This document shows, piece by piece, positions 1 through 11,317 of a stretch of 64,000 bases of DNA; the stretch's first letter is position 1; every line of letters starts with the position of its first letter. Position numbers and translations under genes: made by a program. Below the pieces are notes generated by a model, which did not search any database, was not told the origin of the DNA, and saw only the letters and a program-made list of their open reading frames with translations. The stretch comes from Atherinomorus stipes. Lineage: Eukaryota; Chordata; Actinopteri; Atheriniformes; Atherinidae. The DNA is taken from contig JALJCO010001157.1 of the NCBI GenBank assembly GCA_023101725.1, positions 124,001-188,000 on the forward strand. Reading direction: 5' to 3'.

Positions 1-612
1 GCACTGCTGCAGGAGCTGCAGAGGCAGCAGCATCCACAACATCCAGCCCTGCTGCAGGAGCTGCAGACGCAGCAGCATCCACAACATCCAGCCCTGCTGC
101 AGGAGCTGCAGACGCAGCAGCATCCACAACATCCAGCACTGCTGCAGGAGTTGCAGAGGCAGCAGCATCCACAACATCCAGCACTGCTGCAGGAGCTGCA
201 GACGCAGCAGCATCCACAACATCCAGCACTGCTGCAGGAGCTGCAGACGCAGCAGCATCCACAACATCCAGCACTGCTGCAGGAGCTGCAGACGCATCAG
301 CATCCACAACATCCAACACTGCTGCAGGAGCTGCAGAGGCAGCAGCACATCGCACGCGCAGGAGCGCAGAGGCAGCAGCATCCACAACAACCAGCCCTGC
401 TGAGGGGAGAGAAGAGACACAACATCCAGCCCTGCTGCAGGAGCTGCAGACGCAGCAGCATCCACAACATCCAGCCCTGCTGCAGGAGCTGCAGACGCAG
501 CAGCATCCACAACATCCAGCCCTGCTGCAGGAGCTGCAGACGCAGCAGCATCCACAACGTCCAGCCCTGCTGCAGGAGCTGCGGACGCAGCAGCATCCAC
601 AACGTCCTATCT
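1..612. repeat. 57-bp minisatellite, about 10-11 units, possibly coding
   Basis: The array starts before the window edge. Its 57-bp unit is built from GCTGCAGGAGCTGCAGA and GCAGCAGCATCCACAACATC. Around 340-420 a diverged segment breaks the phase. Because 57 is divisible by three and the unit has almost no TA, several frames stay open on both strands. One plus frame reads an Ala/Ser/Thr-rich repeat (AAASTTSS), and another a Gln/His/Leu-rich one. The frame that reads AAASTTSS stays open to about 647 and meets a possible splice donor (AAG|GTGAGA) at 639. I do not recognise a family, so coding status is undecided. Confidence 0.85.
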
Positions 613-891
613 GGAGGTTGCTAGCTGGAGCATTGAAGGTGAGATGATGAAACTGGCATCCCAGAATGATGAATGTGGACGCCTCCATCCATGCTGGAGC
701 CAGCTAGCAGCTGTAGCGTTGACAGCACCCATATCATTTGTTTGTATCAGTAGTTTAAGGTACTTTTTTCATTGATACCAACACGATACAGACACTTTTA
801 ATTTCTTTAAAAAAAAAAAAACCTGTTGCATTAATATCTTGAATCCAAGGGCAATATTAGATATAAGTAAAACTTTTGAAACCATCATAAA
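613..891. other. Unassigned spacer
   Basis: AT-rich sequence with an A-run near 805-820. I see no convincing coding region or RNA gene. Confidence 0.4.
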
Positions 892-1353
892 TCAAAGCTG
901 CAAGCGGCGATGAAGGCCCTCACACGTTCTGCGCCGCTCCGGCCTATGCAGCGCGTAGCCCGTGCCATGTTCTACCAGTGTGCTGAATTTCATGCTCTTC
1001 AGTTGATCTGGTAGCCCAAAATGATCATTAGAAGGTTTGTAGGGGGTGCTGTAGAGCCACATTTAAACTTCTGGAACATGTGTCCATGTAAATGAGAACA
1101 GGATATGAACATCATCTGTGGTGAGTTTGGCGGAGATTGACCTCTTCTTTGTGTTATTTCAGGGTAATTCCTGTTGGGGTGGCGTTGAGGTCATATTCGC
1201 CATGGTTACGTTTGGCGAATCCATCTGATGTTTATACTGTTGTGTCATTGAAGGGTTTGACCGGTTCTGTAGTAGTTTCTAGCCTTTGGACTTAATCACT
1301 GCTTTTCAGACCACCGAGTGTGAAAAACTGCACTTCGTATGACCAGGGGGCGG
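892..1353. repeat. Older interspersed repeat, left part, split by LINE copy A
   Basis: The segment begins with GCTGCAAGCGGCGATGAAGG, a phrase I associate with abundant fish repeats. It is non-coding and ends at the 3' end of LINE copy A. The segment at 4843-5490 is its likely continuation, ending near a GGCCTTCACACCGCCTTCGG motif. Identity and exact ends are inferred and no family name can be given safely. Confidence 0.35.
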
Positions 1354-1448
1354 GGCTAATGAAATGAAATATACTTTATTCATCCCCGAAGGGAAATTCA
1401 GTATTGTAAAAGCTCACTTTTTTTTTTTTTTTTAAATAAACAAAAAAG

Positions 1449-1826
1449 TCAGTCAGTCTTGTTCTTTAGGGTGATGGTTGCTGGCAGGAATGAATTCCTG
1501 TATCTCTCCGTCCTACAGCGAACTTGACGCAGCCTCCCACTGAACACACTCTGTTGATTCTTCACCGTGTTGTGGAGAGGATGGGAAGTGTCCTCCATCA
1601 TCTTCATCAGCTTGTGCAGCATTCTTTTTTGATCGATCAGCTCCAGCGGCTCCAGAGTTATCCCCAGCACAGAACCAGCTTTCTTGATCAGCTTATTTAG
1701 TTTCTTCAAGTCTCTGGTCCTGGTCCTGGTCCTGGTTCTGGTTCGGGTTCTGATGCTGCTGCCCCAGCAGATGGCTGCAAAGCTGATTGCACTTTCCACA
1801 ACAGACTTGTAGAAGATCTGCAACAT
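1449..1826 (-). pseudogene. LINE copy A: C-terminal region of the ORF2-type polyprotein
   Basis: This frame encodes the post-RT region of LINE copy A, from MLQIFYKSVVESAISFAAIC to the C-terminal basic segment. The equivalent in copy B is 32975-33304. Copy A differs by a run of Arg-Thr dipeptides caused by expansion of a six-base unit near 1718-1750. Upstream RT motifs lie in other frames, so this is a fragment of one broken gene, not a gene of its own. Confidence 0.8.
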
Positions 1827-2075
1827 CTTGGTGCAGACGTTGAATGATCTCAGCTTCCTTAAGAAGTAGAGTCTGCTCTGACCTTTCTTGTAGATGTAGT
1901 CACTGTTGCATTTCCAGTCGAGTCTGTTGTCCAGCTGAACTCCAGGTATTTGTAGTTCTCCACCACCTCCACCTCCTCTTCCGGGATGTAGACAGGACTA
2001 TGCTGCTTATTCTTGCTCCTCCTGAAGTCAACAATCATCTCTTTAGTCTTGCTGGTATTTAAGATGAGCTGATTG

Positions 2076-3286
2076 TTACCATTTCACAAACTGATTGACA
2101 AGTTCCCTGTACTTTGCTTCTTGTCCATCACTGATACACCCCACAACTGCAGAGTCATCAGAGTATTTCTGCAGATGACAGGACTCAGAGTTGTACTGGA
2201 AGTCTGAGGTGTACAGTGTAAAGAGGAATGGTGAGAGTACAGTTCCTTGTGGTGCTCCAGTGCTGCTGACCACCATCTCAGACACACAACCTTTCAGTCT
2301 CACAAACTGTGGTCTGTTTGTGAGGTAGTCGTAAATCCAGGTGGTTGTGGAGGATCCACCTGGAAGTTATGGAGCTTCTGACATAGCAAAGCAGGCTGAA
2401 TAGTATTAAAGGCACTTGAAAAATCAAAGAACATGACCCTCAAGGTGCTGCCTGACTGGTCCAGATGAGAGTGGGCTCTCTGAAGCAAGAAGATGATGGC
2501 ATCTTCAACCCCAAGCCCATTACGATATTCGAACTGTAATGGGTCCTGAAAGGTATTCACTTGCTTGTTGAGGTGAGCCAGTAAGAGTCTCTCCAGGACT
2601 TTCATGATGTGAGATGTCAGGGCAACTGGTCTGTAGTCATCTGGTTCTGGTCCTGGTTCTGGTCTGTAGTCATTTGGTTCTGGTCCTGGTTCTGGTTTGT
2701 AGTCATTTGGTTCAGTTGGTTGTGGTTTTTTAGGGACTGGAACAAGACAGGATGTTTTCCACAGCACAGGAACTCTGTTCTGTCTCAGGCTGGTGTTAAA
2801 AAGGTGCTGGAGAACCGGACATAGTTGCTCTGAGCAGGTCTGGAGAACTCTGGGACTGACACCATCTGGACCTGCAGCCTTGTTCCGGTTCAGTTTCTCC
2901 AGTTGTTTCTTGGCCTGGTCACAGGAGACAGTCAGGCTGGAGGTGGAGACAGAGGAGGTCTGGTGTCTGAGGGAGACAGAGGAGGTCTCAGGATGTCCTG
3001 ATGTGGAGACAGAGGAGGTCTCAGGATGTCCTGATGTGGGGGGAGAGGAGGTCTCAGGATGTCCTGATGTGGGGGGAGATGAGGTCTCAGGATGTCCTGA
3101 TGTGGGGGGAGATGAGGTCTCAGGATGTCCTGATGTGGAGACAGAGGAGGTCTCAGGATGTCCTGATGTGGAGACAGAGGAGGTCTCAGGATGTCCTGAT
3201 GTGGAGGGAGAGGAGGCTGTGTTCAGGTCCATGACTGAGGTGCAGGGTGACAGAGTGGAGGTGGGACAGGAAAGCTGTGGGCTCAT
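2076..3286 (-). pseudogene. LINE copy A: reverse transcriptase region, frameshifted
   Basis: The region starts with a Ser/Thr/Pro linker made of an 11-residue repeat (SGHPETSS core, about seven copies). The RT follows: NKAAGPDGVSP, DYRPVALTSHIMKVLERLL, then motif A FFDFSSAFNTI. A frameshift near 2300-2350 moves motif B (GAPQGTVLSPFLFTLY) and the catalytic motif C (YSDD) into another frame at 2076-2303. A second tandem expansion repeats the EPNDYRPEPGP block before the YRPVALTS motif. RT function is established for the family, but this copy cannot make an intact enzyme. Confidence 0.85.
2940..3215 (-). repeat. 33-bp in-frame minisatellite inside LINE copy A
   Basis: About seven copies of a 33-bp unit with core GAGGTCTCAGGATGTCCTGA encode an 11-residue repeat between the endonuclease and RT. 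Copy B has a single unit at 31715-31750, so the array expanded in the copy A lineage. Confidence 0.9.
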
Positions 3287-3487
3287 GGAGGGTGTGTGGT
3301 GTGTTGGGTTGTCGGCAGGGGGGAACTGAACCTATTGAAGAACATGTTCAGTTCGTTAGCTCTGTCCAGACCTCCATCAGTCTAGTCCCCCTTTAACTTG
3401 AAGCCAGTGATCTTCTTCATTCCCGACCACACATCCCTCACATTGTTCTGCTGGAGCTGCTCTCCAACTTCTTCCTGTCGTCCTCCT

Positions 3488-4697
3488 TCACTTCTTAGTC
3501 TGTGTTTTCAGTTGTTTTTGTGTGGTCTTCAGTAACTCCCTGTCTCGATCCCTGAAAGCTTTCTTTTTGATGTTCAGCAGCTTTTTCAGGTCTCTGGTGA
3601 TCCAGGGTTTGTTATTGGGGAAGCACATCACTGTTCTTGTTGGAACGATGTTGTTCACACAGAAGTTTATGTAATCTGTCACACACTCAGTCATGGTGTT
3701 GATGTCATCTCCATGAGGTTCACAGAGGACATTCCAGTCTGTGGCCTCAAAGCACCCTCTCAGAGCATCTTCAGCCTCAGTAGACCAGGTTTTAATCGTC
3801 CTCCTAATGACTGGTTGCTGCTGAACGATGGGCTTGTAGGTGGAGGTGAGAAGAACCAGATTATGATCTGATCTTCCTAAAGGAGGCATAAAATAAGTCC
3901 AACATCTTATTTTCTCTGGTGGAGCAGCTGACAAACTGCTGGAAAGTTGGCAACGTAGCAGAGAGGGAGACATTGTTGAAGTCTCCAGAGATCGCTATGA
4001 ATGAGTTTGGATGCTGTGTTTGTAGTTTAGCCATGACGGAGCTGATGACATCACAGGCTGTCTCTGGTGCGGTACCTGGTATTATATAAACCGCTACCAG
4101 AATAACACAGGCAAACTCTCTGGGTAAATAATATGGACGGAAACTCACAGCTAACAGTTCAATGTCTCTTGTGCAGATCTTCTCCTTGACAGTGACGTGT
4201 CCTGGATGGCACCAACGCTGATTGACCAGCACTGCAATTCCGCCTCCCTTCCGCTTCCCGCTGAGCTGTTTATTTCGGTCTGCACGGACCGTCTTGAAGC
4301 CGTGTACAGACGCATTACAGTCCGGGATGTGTTCATGCAGCCATGTCTCGGTGAAACACATGATACTGCATTCTCTGTACTCTTTCTGAGACCTTGTTAG
4401 CACTTCAAGCTGGTCCATCTTGTTAGCTAGCGATCTCACGTTACCCATCACAACAGTTGGAAGAAACGGTTTAAATCTCCACCGTTTTTCTCTCGGCCTT
4501 ACCCCTGCCCTGCATCCTCTTGTCTTTCTCCTTAACTCCACTGGGATTTGACGTGTTATTTCGCTGAAAATCTTGATTTGGGAGAGTTTTAACAGTTGAT
4601 CCCGGTGGTAAACAATTTTTCCGTTGCTATGGATACACATCATAACAAGTAGTGAAAAAAGCCAAATATATGAGGAAAAATCTCCTGAATTGCACAC
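3488..4697 (-). pseudogene. LINE copy A: AP-endonuclease domain, frameshifted
   Basis: This is the N-terminal nicking endonuclease domain used for target-primed reverse transcription. Visible motifs in order are GNVRSLANKMDQL, the catalytic-glutamate motif FTETWL, RKGGGIAVLV and GDFN. SDHNLVLL is found in a different frame (3488-3973). A frameshift near 3870-3970 therefore splits the domain. The N-terminal MCNSGDFSSYIWLF leader is also found in copy B at 26189. Confidence 0.85.
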
Positions 4698-4842
4698 CCT
4701 TCAAACCAGCATAAAAAATCCTCCAAGAAAAACCTAATCTGACGAATAATGTCGATAAAAAAGACAACTATATTTGAAAAAAACACAAAAGTTAAGGGAG
4801 AGCTATCACAAATTGCAGCTACCTAGCAACGCATTCCAGAAT

Positions 4843-5490
4843 TCATTCTAAGGAGAAAAACTGGAAGTGGTAATGTAGGTGTGTTCAGCATCTGATCGAT
4901 GTCACACGTAGCAATTTTGGTGCGGATATCCAGTTTTATGACAGATATCAAACAGTTTTGTTTTTGATGGCGAGAAGGTCAACTTTGAGGCTCCGCCCCC
5001 TCCACACGCTTACAGATTTCTGAATGCAGAGCACAACTAGAAATGTCACATGTGAACACACAGAAACCACCCTGGTGACCGTACCATTTGAGGTTTCTGA
5101 CGAGTTAACGCAAATGCGACGTGAGTAAAATGCCAAAATGGCGTCTTTGACCCAAAATGGCCGACTTCCTGTTGACTCTACAGCATAGGTCCAAGAGGCT
5201 TTTTTGTCCGCCCTGACATGTAGAACAACTGTACCGAGTTTCGTAAAGATAAGTAATATGCAGTTCTGGGGACCTTGCAAAAGGTGGCGCTAGAGCGCAG
5301 TTTCACCCGAGCGGTCAGGGAAACGCCATATCATTTTTTTTTTATTGTAAATGGGGGGGGTTGCCAAAATTTGGTGACTTTTTTAAAACATGTTCAGGTC
5401 CCCAAAAATGCACTTCTTTTAGGAGAAGAAAAAGAAGAAAATTAATAAACATTTGCAAAACAATAGGCCTTCACACCGCCTTCGGTGTTT
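4843..5490. repeat. Older interspersed repeat, right part
   Basis: Non-coding sequence on the far side of LINE copy A. It ends near a GC-rich GGCCTTCACACCGCCTTCGG motif at about 5465-5485. It contains a minus-strand open frame at 4948-5280 with no recognisable domain, which I treat as chance. It is probably the other half of the repeat at 892-1353. Confidence 0.35.
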
Positions 5491-5702
5491 TGCATAACTA
5501 TACTGATGAAGAAATTCTAGAAAAATAAGATTAAAAACGTATTTTAGTTATAAAATAACTTAAGTACATGTTAAGATCATTTAAATGTTTTCAGTGGAAA
5601 ATGTTCAAATATAAAATGTTATAATCATAAATTTACCAAAACATAATGTGCAATAACCTGCATTAAAGTACTGAAAGATACCAAAACATCATCATCATCA
5701 CC

Positions 5703-5874
5703 AACAGTAGCAACATCATCATGACATCTGATAGGCTACCACCATCATGTGATATAGAAGCTACAATCTGATAGGCTACCACCATATGTGATATAGAGCT
5801 ACAATCTGATAGGCTACCACCATCATGTGATATAGAAGCTACAATCTGATAGGCTACCACCATCATGAGATTTA
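5703..5874. repeat. 40-bp minisatellite, left block (about 4 units)
   Basis: Units read CTGATAGGCTACCACCATCA followed by TGTGATATAGAAGCTACAAT. This is the same 40-bp unit as the much longer block at 10137-10842. The two blocks are separated by the insertion at 5875-10136, so they are one array cut in two. Confidence 0.9.
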
Positions 5875-6238
5875 GGCCCCGTCCCAATACCCACCCTAAA
5901 CCCTACACCCTTGTATGAAGTGCGCACTTGGCAGAAGTGCACATGAAGGGTTGGAGTGTGCAGGTTGCAAGTGCGGGAAAAAGGCAGAATTGGGACAGTG
6001 ATGTTCCTCCATTTTTCACCACGTCATTTCATGTCATTGCTTCCAAACTCAGCTTCATCTCTGTTCCTGATGACGTCATTTTCAAACATAAACTGAATAA
6101 AGTTCATTTCATCTGTTCTTGTAAAATAGATGTTATGAAATCCACAGTAGTTAAATGAATAAATAAATGAATTACTGAACTAATTTCTGTAAGATGGCTG
6201 TAGAATTTCACCAGTACAGGTTAAATAACTGTTACACT

Positions 6239-9200
6239 CACTGCGTTTACATGCAGCCAATAACTCTTTCATAACTCTTTCATAACCGGAATTTAGCAAT
6301 AACCCGGTTGCGCACGGCCATGTAAACACTGGCAAAAACCCGAATATGCTCATTTTCGGGTTTTTAAAAACCCGAATATTACCCCTGGGTTACTCCTTTT
6401 CTAACCGGAATATTTGGTCATGTAAACGCTTATTGGAATATCTCCATTGAAAGGAATATTTAATTGTGTTCTGCGCATGCTCTATCTGCAAGCATTTTTG
6501 GCGTTTTGATTAAATTACAGGGAGTATTTTGTACTAGCGATCAGACAGTGCTCTGCACAGCTTGCTAGTTTATACATCACCATGGCAACACGCATCCCGA
6601 GAGGAGCTGCTGTGCAAACAGTTACTTCGAGGTAGAGTGCCTAGAGAGAGAGAGTGGCGTCAACTCCATTCACCGCAATGGTAAATTTTTTCACAGCAAT
6701 GGCGGACGGTGGAGTCCGAAAAAAGTTCCCGGAAGTTAGCGCTAGCTAAATGCCGCTCTATATATTCCAACGGGCAGCTGGTCGAAGCAGCATTTGTCCG
6801 AGGTAAAAAATGTTTAAAGAATTAAATTTCATATCAGTGGGGCATCTGACTTAAATCGAAACAAGTTATTAAGTACGTTAGCGGATTTTACCCGTCTATA
6901 TTATAGGATTTAGAAAATATTAACAGCTAAAAGTTTAGGATAAGGATAGCAACGTGTGCAACATGCTAATAAATGTAATTTCTGCTTGCTAAATATAACT
7001 TAATCCAACTCTGCCGATTTATAGTAGTGGCAAGGTTAACATATAGAGAAGTGATTTCAGTTATAAATAGATGTAATATCACTGAGGCTGTGGTAAAACA
7101 TATGATAAAAACACTGATATCGATTATGACTGCGGTTTTGTAATATCTGATGCCACTGATAAACTGTCTTGCAAATAATAATAGAGGATGGTTATTTTTA
7201 ATATAAATCTGCTACTATAAATACTATGGTGATTCTAAAATGCATAAATACTATGGGCAACTATTTTATTTTTCAAAGGCTGATTATACGATTATAACTG
7301 GGCAAACAACCAAATCAACAGGTGTGTCTACTGTTGTTATTTTGTTGTCATGCATTGCTCGTTGTTTAATCCTTTAATATAAAACACAACCATTAAGAAC
7401 CTGAGGCAACTTGACAAATGTGCTACACATAGTGGCTGATTATGCTGGACTTACTGACCATGAGACTTTTTTTCTGCCTTGTTTTCCTGCACTAGACAGC
7501 ATTGCAGGGTGCAGGAGGCAGGGTGCAGGGAGATGCTTCATGTGGGACTAATGTTTATCTCTCTGCACTTGTCCAAGAATGTCCTGAAGCTTTCAGCTGT
7601 TCTGAGGTTGCCAATGTTGTTTTACAATTGTACTTGGTTTTTGCATTTTATTTTTCCTGTTCTTTGTTCATTTAATTAAAAGAATCTAAAAATGTCCTGT
7701 GGTGTGGTATTTTAAAGTTGCAAAAGTGCAACTGTTTAAATATGATTCCTAATTTTTTTGTTGTTGCAATCTTTGTTTGTGACAAGGATCTTTAAGGAAT
7801 GCAATGTTTAAGTGTGTTGTGGGGAGGACTGATTTACTAGCATCAATAGTAGAGTAAGTTTGTGATAAGCAAGGACAGAACTCAATTTATTTGCAATTCA
7901 TTAAAATATGCTGTTGCAAGTCAGACTTGAAGAGAATTTACAAATAATTTTAGTCACCTGTTAGCCTGCCTCACTTACATCTGAAAGTTAAAAAAAGAAA
8001 ATAATGTGGGTTTTATTGCTGTGATGGGATGATTTAAAGCAACGCGTTAAAGCCATTAATATTGCATAGATATTTACTAGGAAGAATGGGTAAAAATAGT
8101 TGTATAACTATATTTTTTTGTAATGAAAATTTAATTTGACATTGGTTTCAGATTTAAACAGTCATCATGATGTTGAAGATAGACATAATGAGTCAGTTGA
8201 CAAAATCATTAGTCGCCTGTTGCTTTACTCAAGTCTGACAGTAAAAGAGAAAATATTGTGGTTTATTGCTGCCAACGAGTGGTTTAGTAACAGTTTAAAC
8301 ACCATTAATATCAGCATATTTAAAGGAAGATTAGGTAATAAAAAGTTGTAGAACTCGATTTATTTGCAATGAATTTAAATTAAATTGTAAGTGTAAAGTG
8401 GCGGACGCTCTAAGGCTGATGGAAACACAGAGACTCCGTCACTCATTAACTATGTTGGATTACTACAAGATCGTAAATGAGTATTGATCATATTTTTGTC
8501 TGTACTTAAACATTACGAATGTCAATAAAGTAAAATAAAGCTATATTTTTCTGTAAATATATTAGCTTCTACCACATAACGTTAGCATTTATTGACATTA
8601 TTTAGCGATTGTTGTGGTTTTCCTAATGTTTAGAATGGACCGCCAAGCACTTCCGGGAACTATTTGAGGCTACATGCGGCCGGATTTCTGAACTTCCGTT
8701 GACGCCACTCTCTCTCTCTAGGCACTCTACTTCGAGGGGCTCCATCACTCATCTGGAAAAGTTTGGTGAAGATGTGATAGAGGAAAGTTCACTGACTCCA
8801 GCCGGAGTCAGTTAACTTCATCATTACAACCGTTCCCACCAGTCCTGGCTGAGACCTTCATCTGTCCGGCGGACTCTGCTGGAAACGGGATGTGCTCCGA
8901 GCTGCATTTTCAGAACACGTTCTCTACTTCTATGACACTCCGGACTGCAGTCAAGCCCGCCGCCTCTCGCGGATCCGCGGTCAAGCCAATCGGCGTTATT
9001 TTGGCTGTAACTCTGAAACTTGGCTGGCTTTACCGCGGTGGCTCCGGATGGTTCATTATCCACCATCATCATGACGTTTTCCGTGCGCCGTGGTTTTGGT
9101 CGGGATATCCAATTGATTTCACAAATCATGTATACAGGAGTAACTCTGTCTGCTCACGCATGTAAACGGGTTATTCCTGATCTTTCAGAAACCGGAATAT

Positions 9201-9243
9201 TGACCTTAACCCGAATTTTGATGGCATGTAAACGTGGTCATTC
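6239..9243. mobile_element. MITE-like element with CGTTTACATGC ends, nested
   Basis: Left end near 6239 reads CACTGCGTTTACATGC. The right end, reverse-complemented, reads ACCACGTTTACATGCC. Both subterminal regions are rich in ACCGGAATATT and AACCCG motifs in inverted orientation. No transposase is visible. The element lies inside 5875-10136 and itself holds the insertion at 6633-8729. Exact ends are uncertain by about 10 bases. Confidence 0.65.
6633..8729. mobile_element. Non-autonomous transposon, perfect 32-bp inverted repeats, 8-bp target duplication
   Basis: Both ends carry an identical 32-bp inverted repeat starting TAGAGTGCCTAGAGAGAGAG and ending TGGCGTCAAC. The 8-bp direct repeat CTTCGAGG lies immediately outside (6625-6632 and 8730-8737). 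Removing one copy and the element restores a continuous sequence, so this is an insertion. An 8-bp duplication fits hAT or P-type transposons. The interior is AT-rich, with no recognisable transposase; the open frame at 8136-8351 shows no domain. Confidence 0.9.
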
Positions 9244-10136
9244 TAAACAAATGTATAATAATGATTAAATTGTCTCTCTGTGACTGCAACTGTTAGCATA
9301 GAATGTCCATAAATGTCCACATGTCCATAAAAACATGTAGAAGTTCTTTGAGTTACATTGGGAACTGAGACCCGTATTAATCACGAGTTGTAAGGCTCAC
9401 AGAAGTACGGCTGCATAATTATTCTATTATTAATTTCATTGTAAATAGATGCTTTGGTATTGTAAACTTATTTATTTTTTTGTTTCCTTTTAAAATGTTT
9501 GCTTAGTATTGTATTTTAATTTTGTTAACCTGTTTTTGTTGATTGTATGTTCAAAATTTATGTTGATCTGGATCCCAGGAAGAATCGTCTTCACTGATGA
9601 AGACTAACCTTAACAAACTAAACTAAACTATGTCAGGTAAACAGATTTCTCTTGTTGATTGGACTTACCTGTAAATATAGTTTTTAAATAAAAAATTAAT
9701 TTAGCTACTTTTATCAGTAAACTTATAACTTTCATAATTCAAATGCTTTGAATTTTAATATTCAAAGTATATTCCAAAGTAACATGGCAAACTTCAGTAA
9801 ACATTTCACCTACAGCATAAAAGATTATATATTTAAAGTTTACCTCTGAAATGGCATTTTTTTCACCACAGGCAGGAGCTCATCACCAAATATGGACATG
9901 TTCCGCCATTATGGTTCACAACGTCACATGCAGCAATGAATTATGGGTAATATGCTTCGGTGAAGTCTGCATGGATGCGGACTTCACTGAAGTGTGGATT
10001 GAGAGCGCAAAAGGGGCGTGACCGACTTCTGCCCTCGAGCAGCTCTGAAGAACCGGGACACACGACGCACTTCAACCCCCCCAACGGGAGCATTCTAGGG
10101 GCGCAAGGGTGGAAGTGGGGGTGTTGGGACGGGGCC

Positions 10137-10842
10137 ATAGAAGCTAGAATGTGATAGGCTACCACCATCATGTGATACAGAAGCTAGAATCTGATAGGCT
10201 ACCACCATCATGTGACACAGAAGCTAGAATCTGATAGGCTACCACCATCATGTGATACAGAAGCTAGATTCTGATAGGCTACCACCATCATGTGATACAG
10301 AAGCTAGAATGTGATAGGCTACCACCATCATGTGATACAGAAGCAAGATTCTGATAGGCTACCACCATCATGTGATACAGAAGCTAGAATCTGATAGGCT
10401 ACCACCATCATGTGATACAGAAGCAAGATTCTGATAGGCTACCACCATCATGTGATACAGAAGCTAGAATCTGATAGGCTACCACCATCATGTGATACAA
10501 AGGCTATAATCTGATAGGCTACCACCAGCATGTGGTACAGAAGCCAGTATCTGATAGGCTACCACCATCATGTGATACAGAAGCTACAATCTGATAGGCT
10601 ACCACCATCATGTGACACAGAAGCTAGAATCTGATAGGCTACCACCATCATGTGAACACAGAAGCTAGAATCTGATAGGCTACCACCATCATGTGATACA
10701 GAAGCTAGAATCTGATAGGCTACCACCATCATGTGATACAGAAGCTAGAATCTGATAGGCTACCACCATCATGTGATACAGAAGCTAGAATCTGATAGGC
10801 TACCACCATCATGTGACACAGAAGCTAGAATCTGATAGGCTA
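10137..10842. repeat. 40-bp minisatellite, right block (about 17-18 units)
   Basis: Seventeen or more head-to-tail 40-bp units have the core CTGATAGGCTACCACCATCA. The variable positions lie in the GAAGCTAGAAT segment. It continues the block at 5703-5874. It lies in the presumed second intron of the WDR75-like gene. Confidence 0.95.
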
Positions 10843-11317
10843 GAACTGCAGGACTAACTAGACCTGGATCGGTCCAAGAAGAATCCGGAGTGACGGTGGA
10901 GGTGATTATACATGACGCTGCAGCGGAGCCACTATGATAAATAATAGCCTTTAAAAATGAGAGGATAACAACTTACATGGTTCCAGGCGAGCTTTAAGTA
11001 GTCCTCAGTAATCAATAGTACGGACTTGGACTTTTATTCCGTTTACATTCAGACAAACTCTTTTACCTCGAAACTGTGGCGGACTTGTCCCAGAGGAAGC
11101 GTTGCGTTTATAAAGACATCTCTGATTAAATTGCGGATGGACTTAACGGCATATTCTGCCATGAAAATGTGAAAACGGCGACAGACAGCTTTCATTTAGC
11201 GTGTTCTTCAGCTGTTTGTTATCGGCAATATCGGCGGCTGATGTATCGGTGCAACCTTTGGCTTGAAACCTTCCGCTGCAGAGGCGTCTGGAGCAGCTGC
11301 GGGGGGGGGAGTCGTAC
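10843..11317. other. Presumed WDR75 intron 2, start
   Basis: This is intronic sequence next to exon 2 on the minus strand. I looked for WDR75 exon 3 and did not find it here or further left in the window. A minus-strand stretch near 10985-11160 has exon-like composition (a CATGTAAGT-type donor) but no domain I recognise; it may be a transposon remnant. Confidence 0.4.

Larger units (their letters stand above)
1354..4842 (-). mobile_element. LINE copy A (CR1/L2/Rex-like non-LTR retrotransposon), near full length
   Basis: This minus-strand non-LTR retrotransposon encodes an AP-endonuclease followed by a reverse transcriptase. Its 3' end is at about 1354 and carries an ATTTC-type short repeat after an AATAAAG signal. 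Its 5' end is at about 4842, matching the 5' end of copy B at 26.05 kb. The coding region is split over several frames by indels, so this copy is dead. Relative to copy B it carries three tandem expansions inside coding sequence (about 1718-1750, 2640-2710 and 2940-3215). The CR1/L2/Rex group is inferred from the APE plus RT layout; the exact clade is uncertain. Confidence 0.85.
5875..10136. mobile_element. Non-autonomous DNA transposon with GGCCCCGTCCCAA inverted ends
   Basis: The left end (5875) reads GGCCCCGTCCCAATACCC, and the right end, reverse-complemented from 10136, reads GGCCCCGTCCCAACACCC. The element interrupts the 40-bp minisatellite. The flanks (TTA on the left, ATA on the right) allow a short TWA-like duplication but do not prove one. 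I see no transposase. Most of its length is another nested element. PIF/Harbinger is a guess based only on the possible 3-bp target. Confidence 0.75.

Noticed and set aside
8136..8351. 71-aa open frame as a transposase of the 6633-8729 element
   Set aside because: Too short and without any DDE or DNA-binding motif.
10137..10842. Regular 40-bp repeats resembling a CRISPR array
   Set aside because: Units are directly head to tail without unique spacers, the genome is a vertebrate one, and no cas gene is near. It is a minisatellite.
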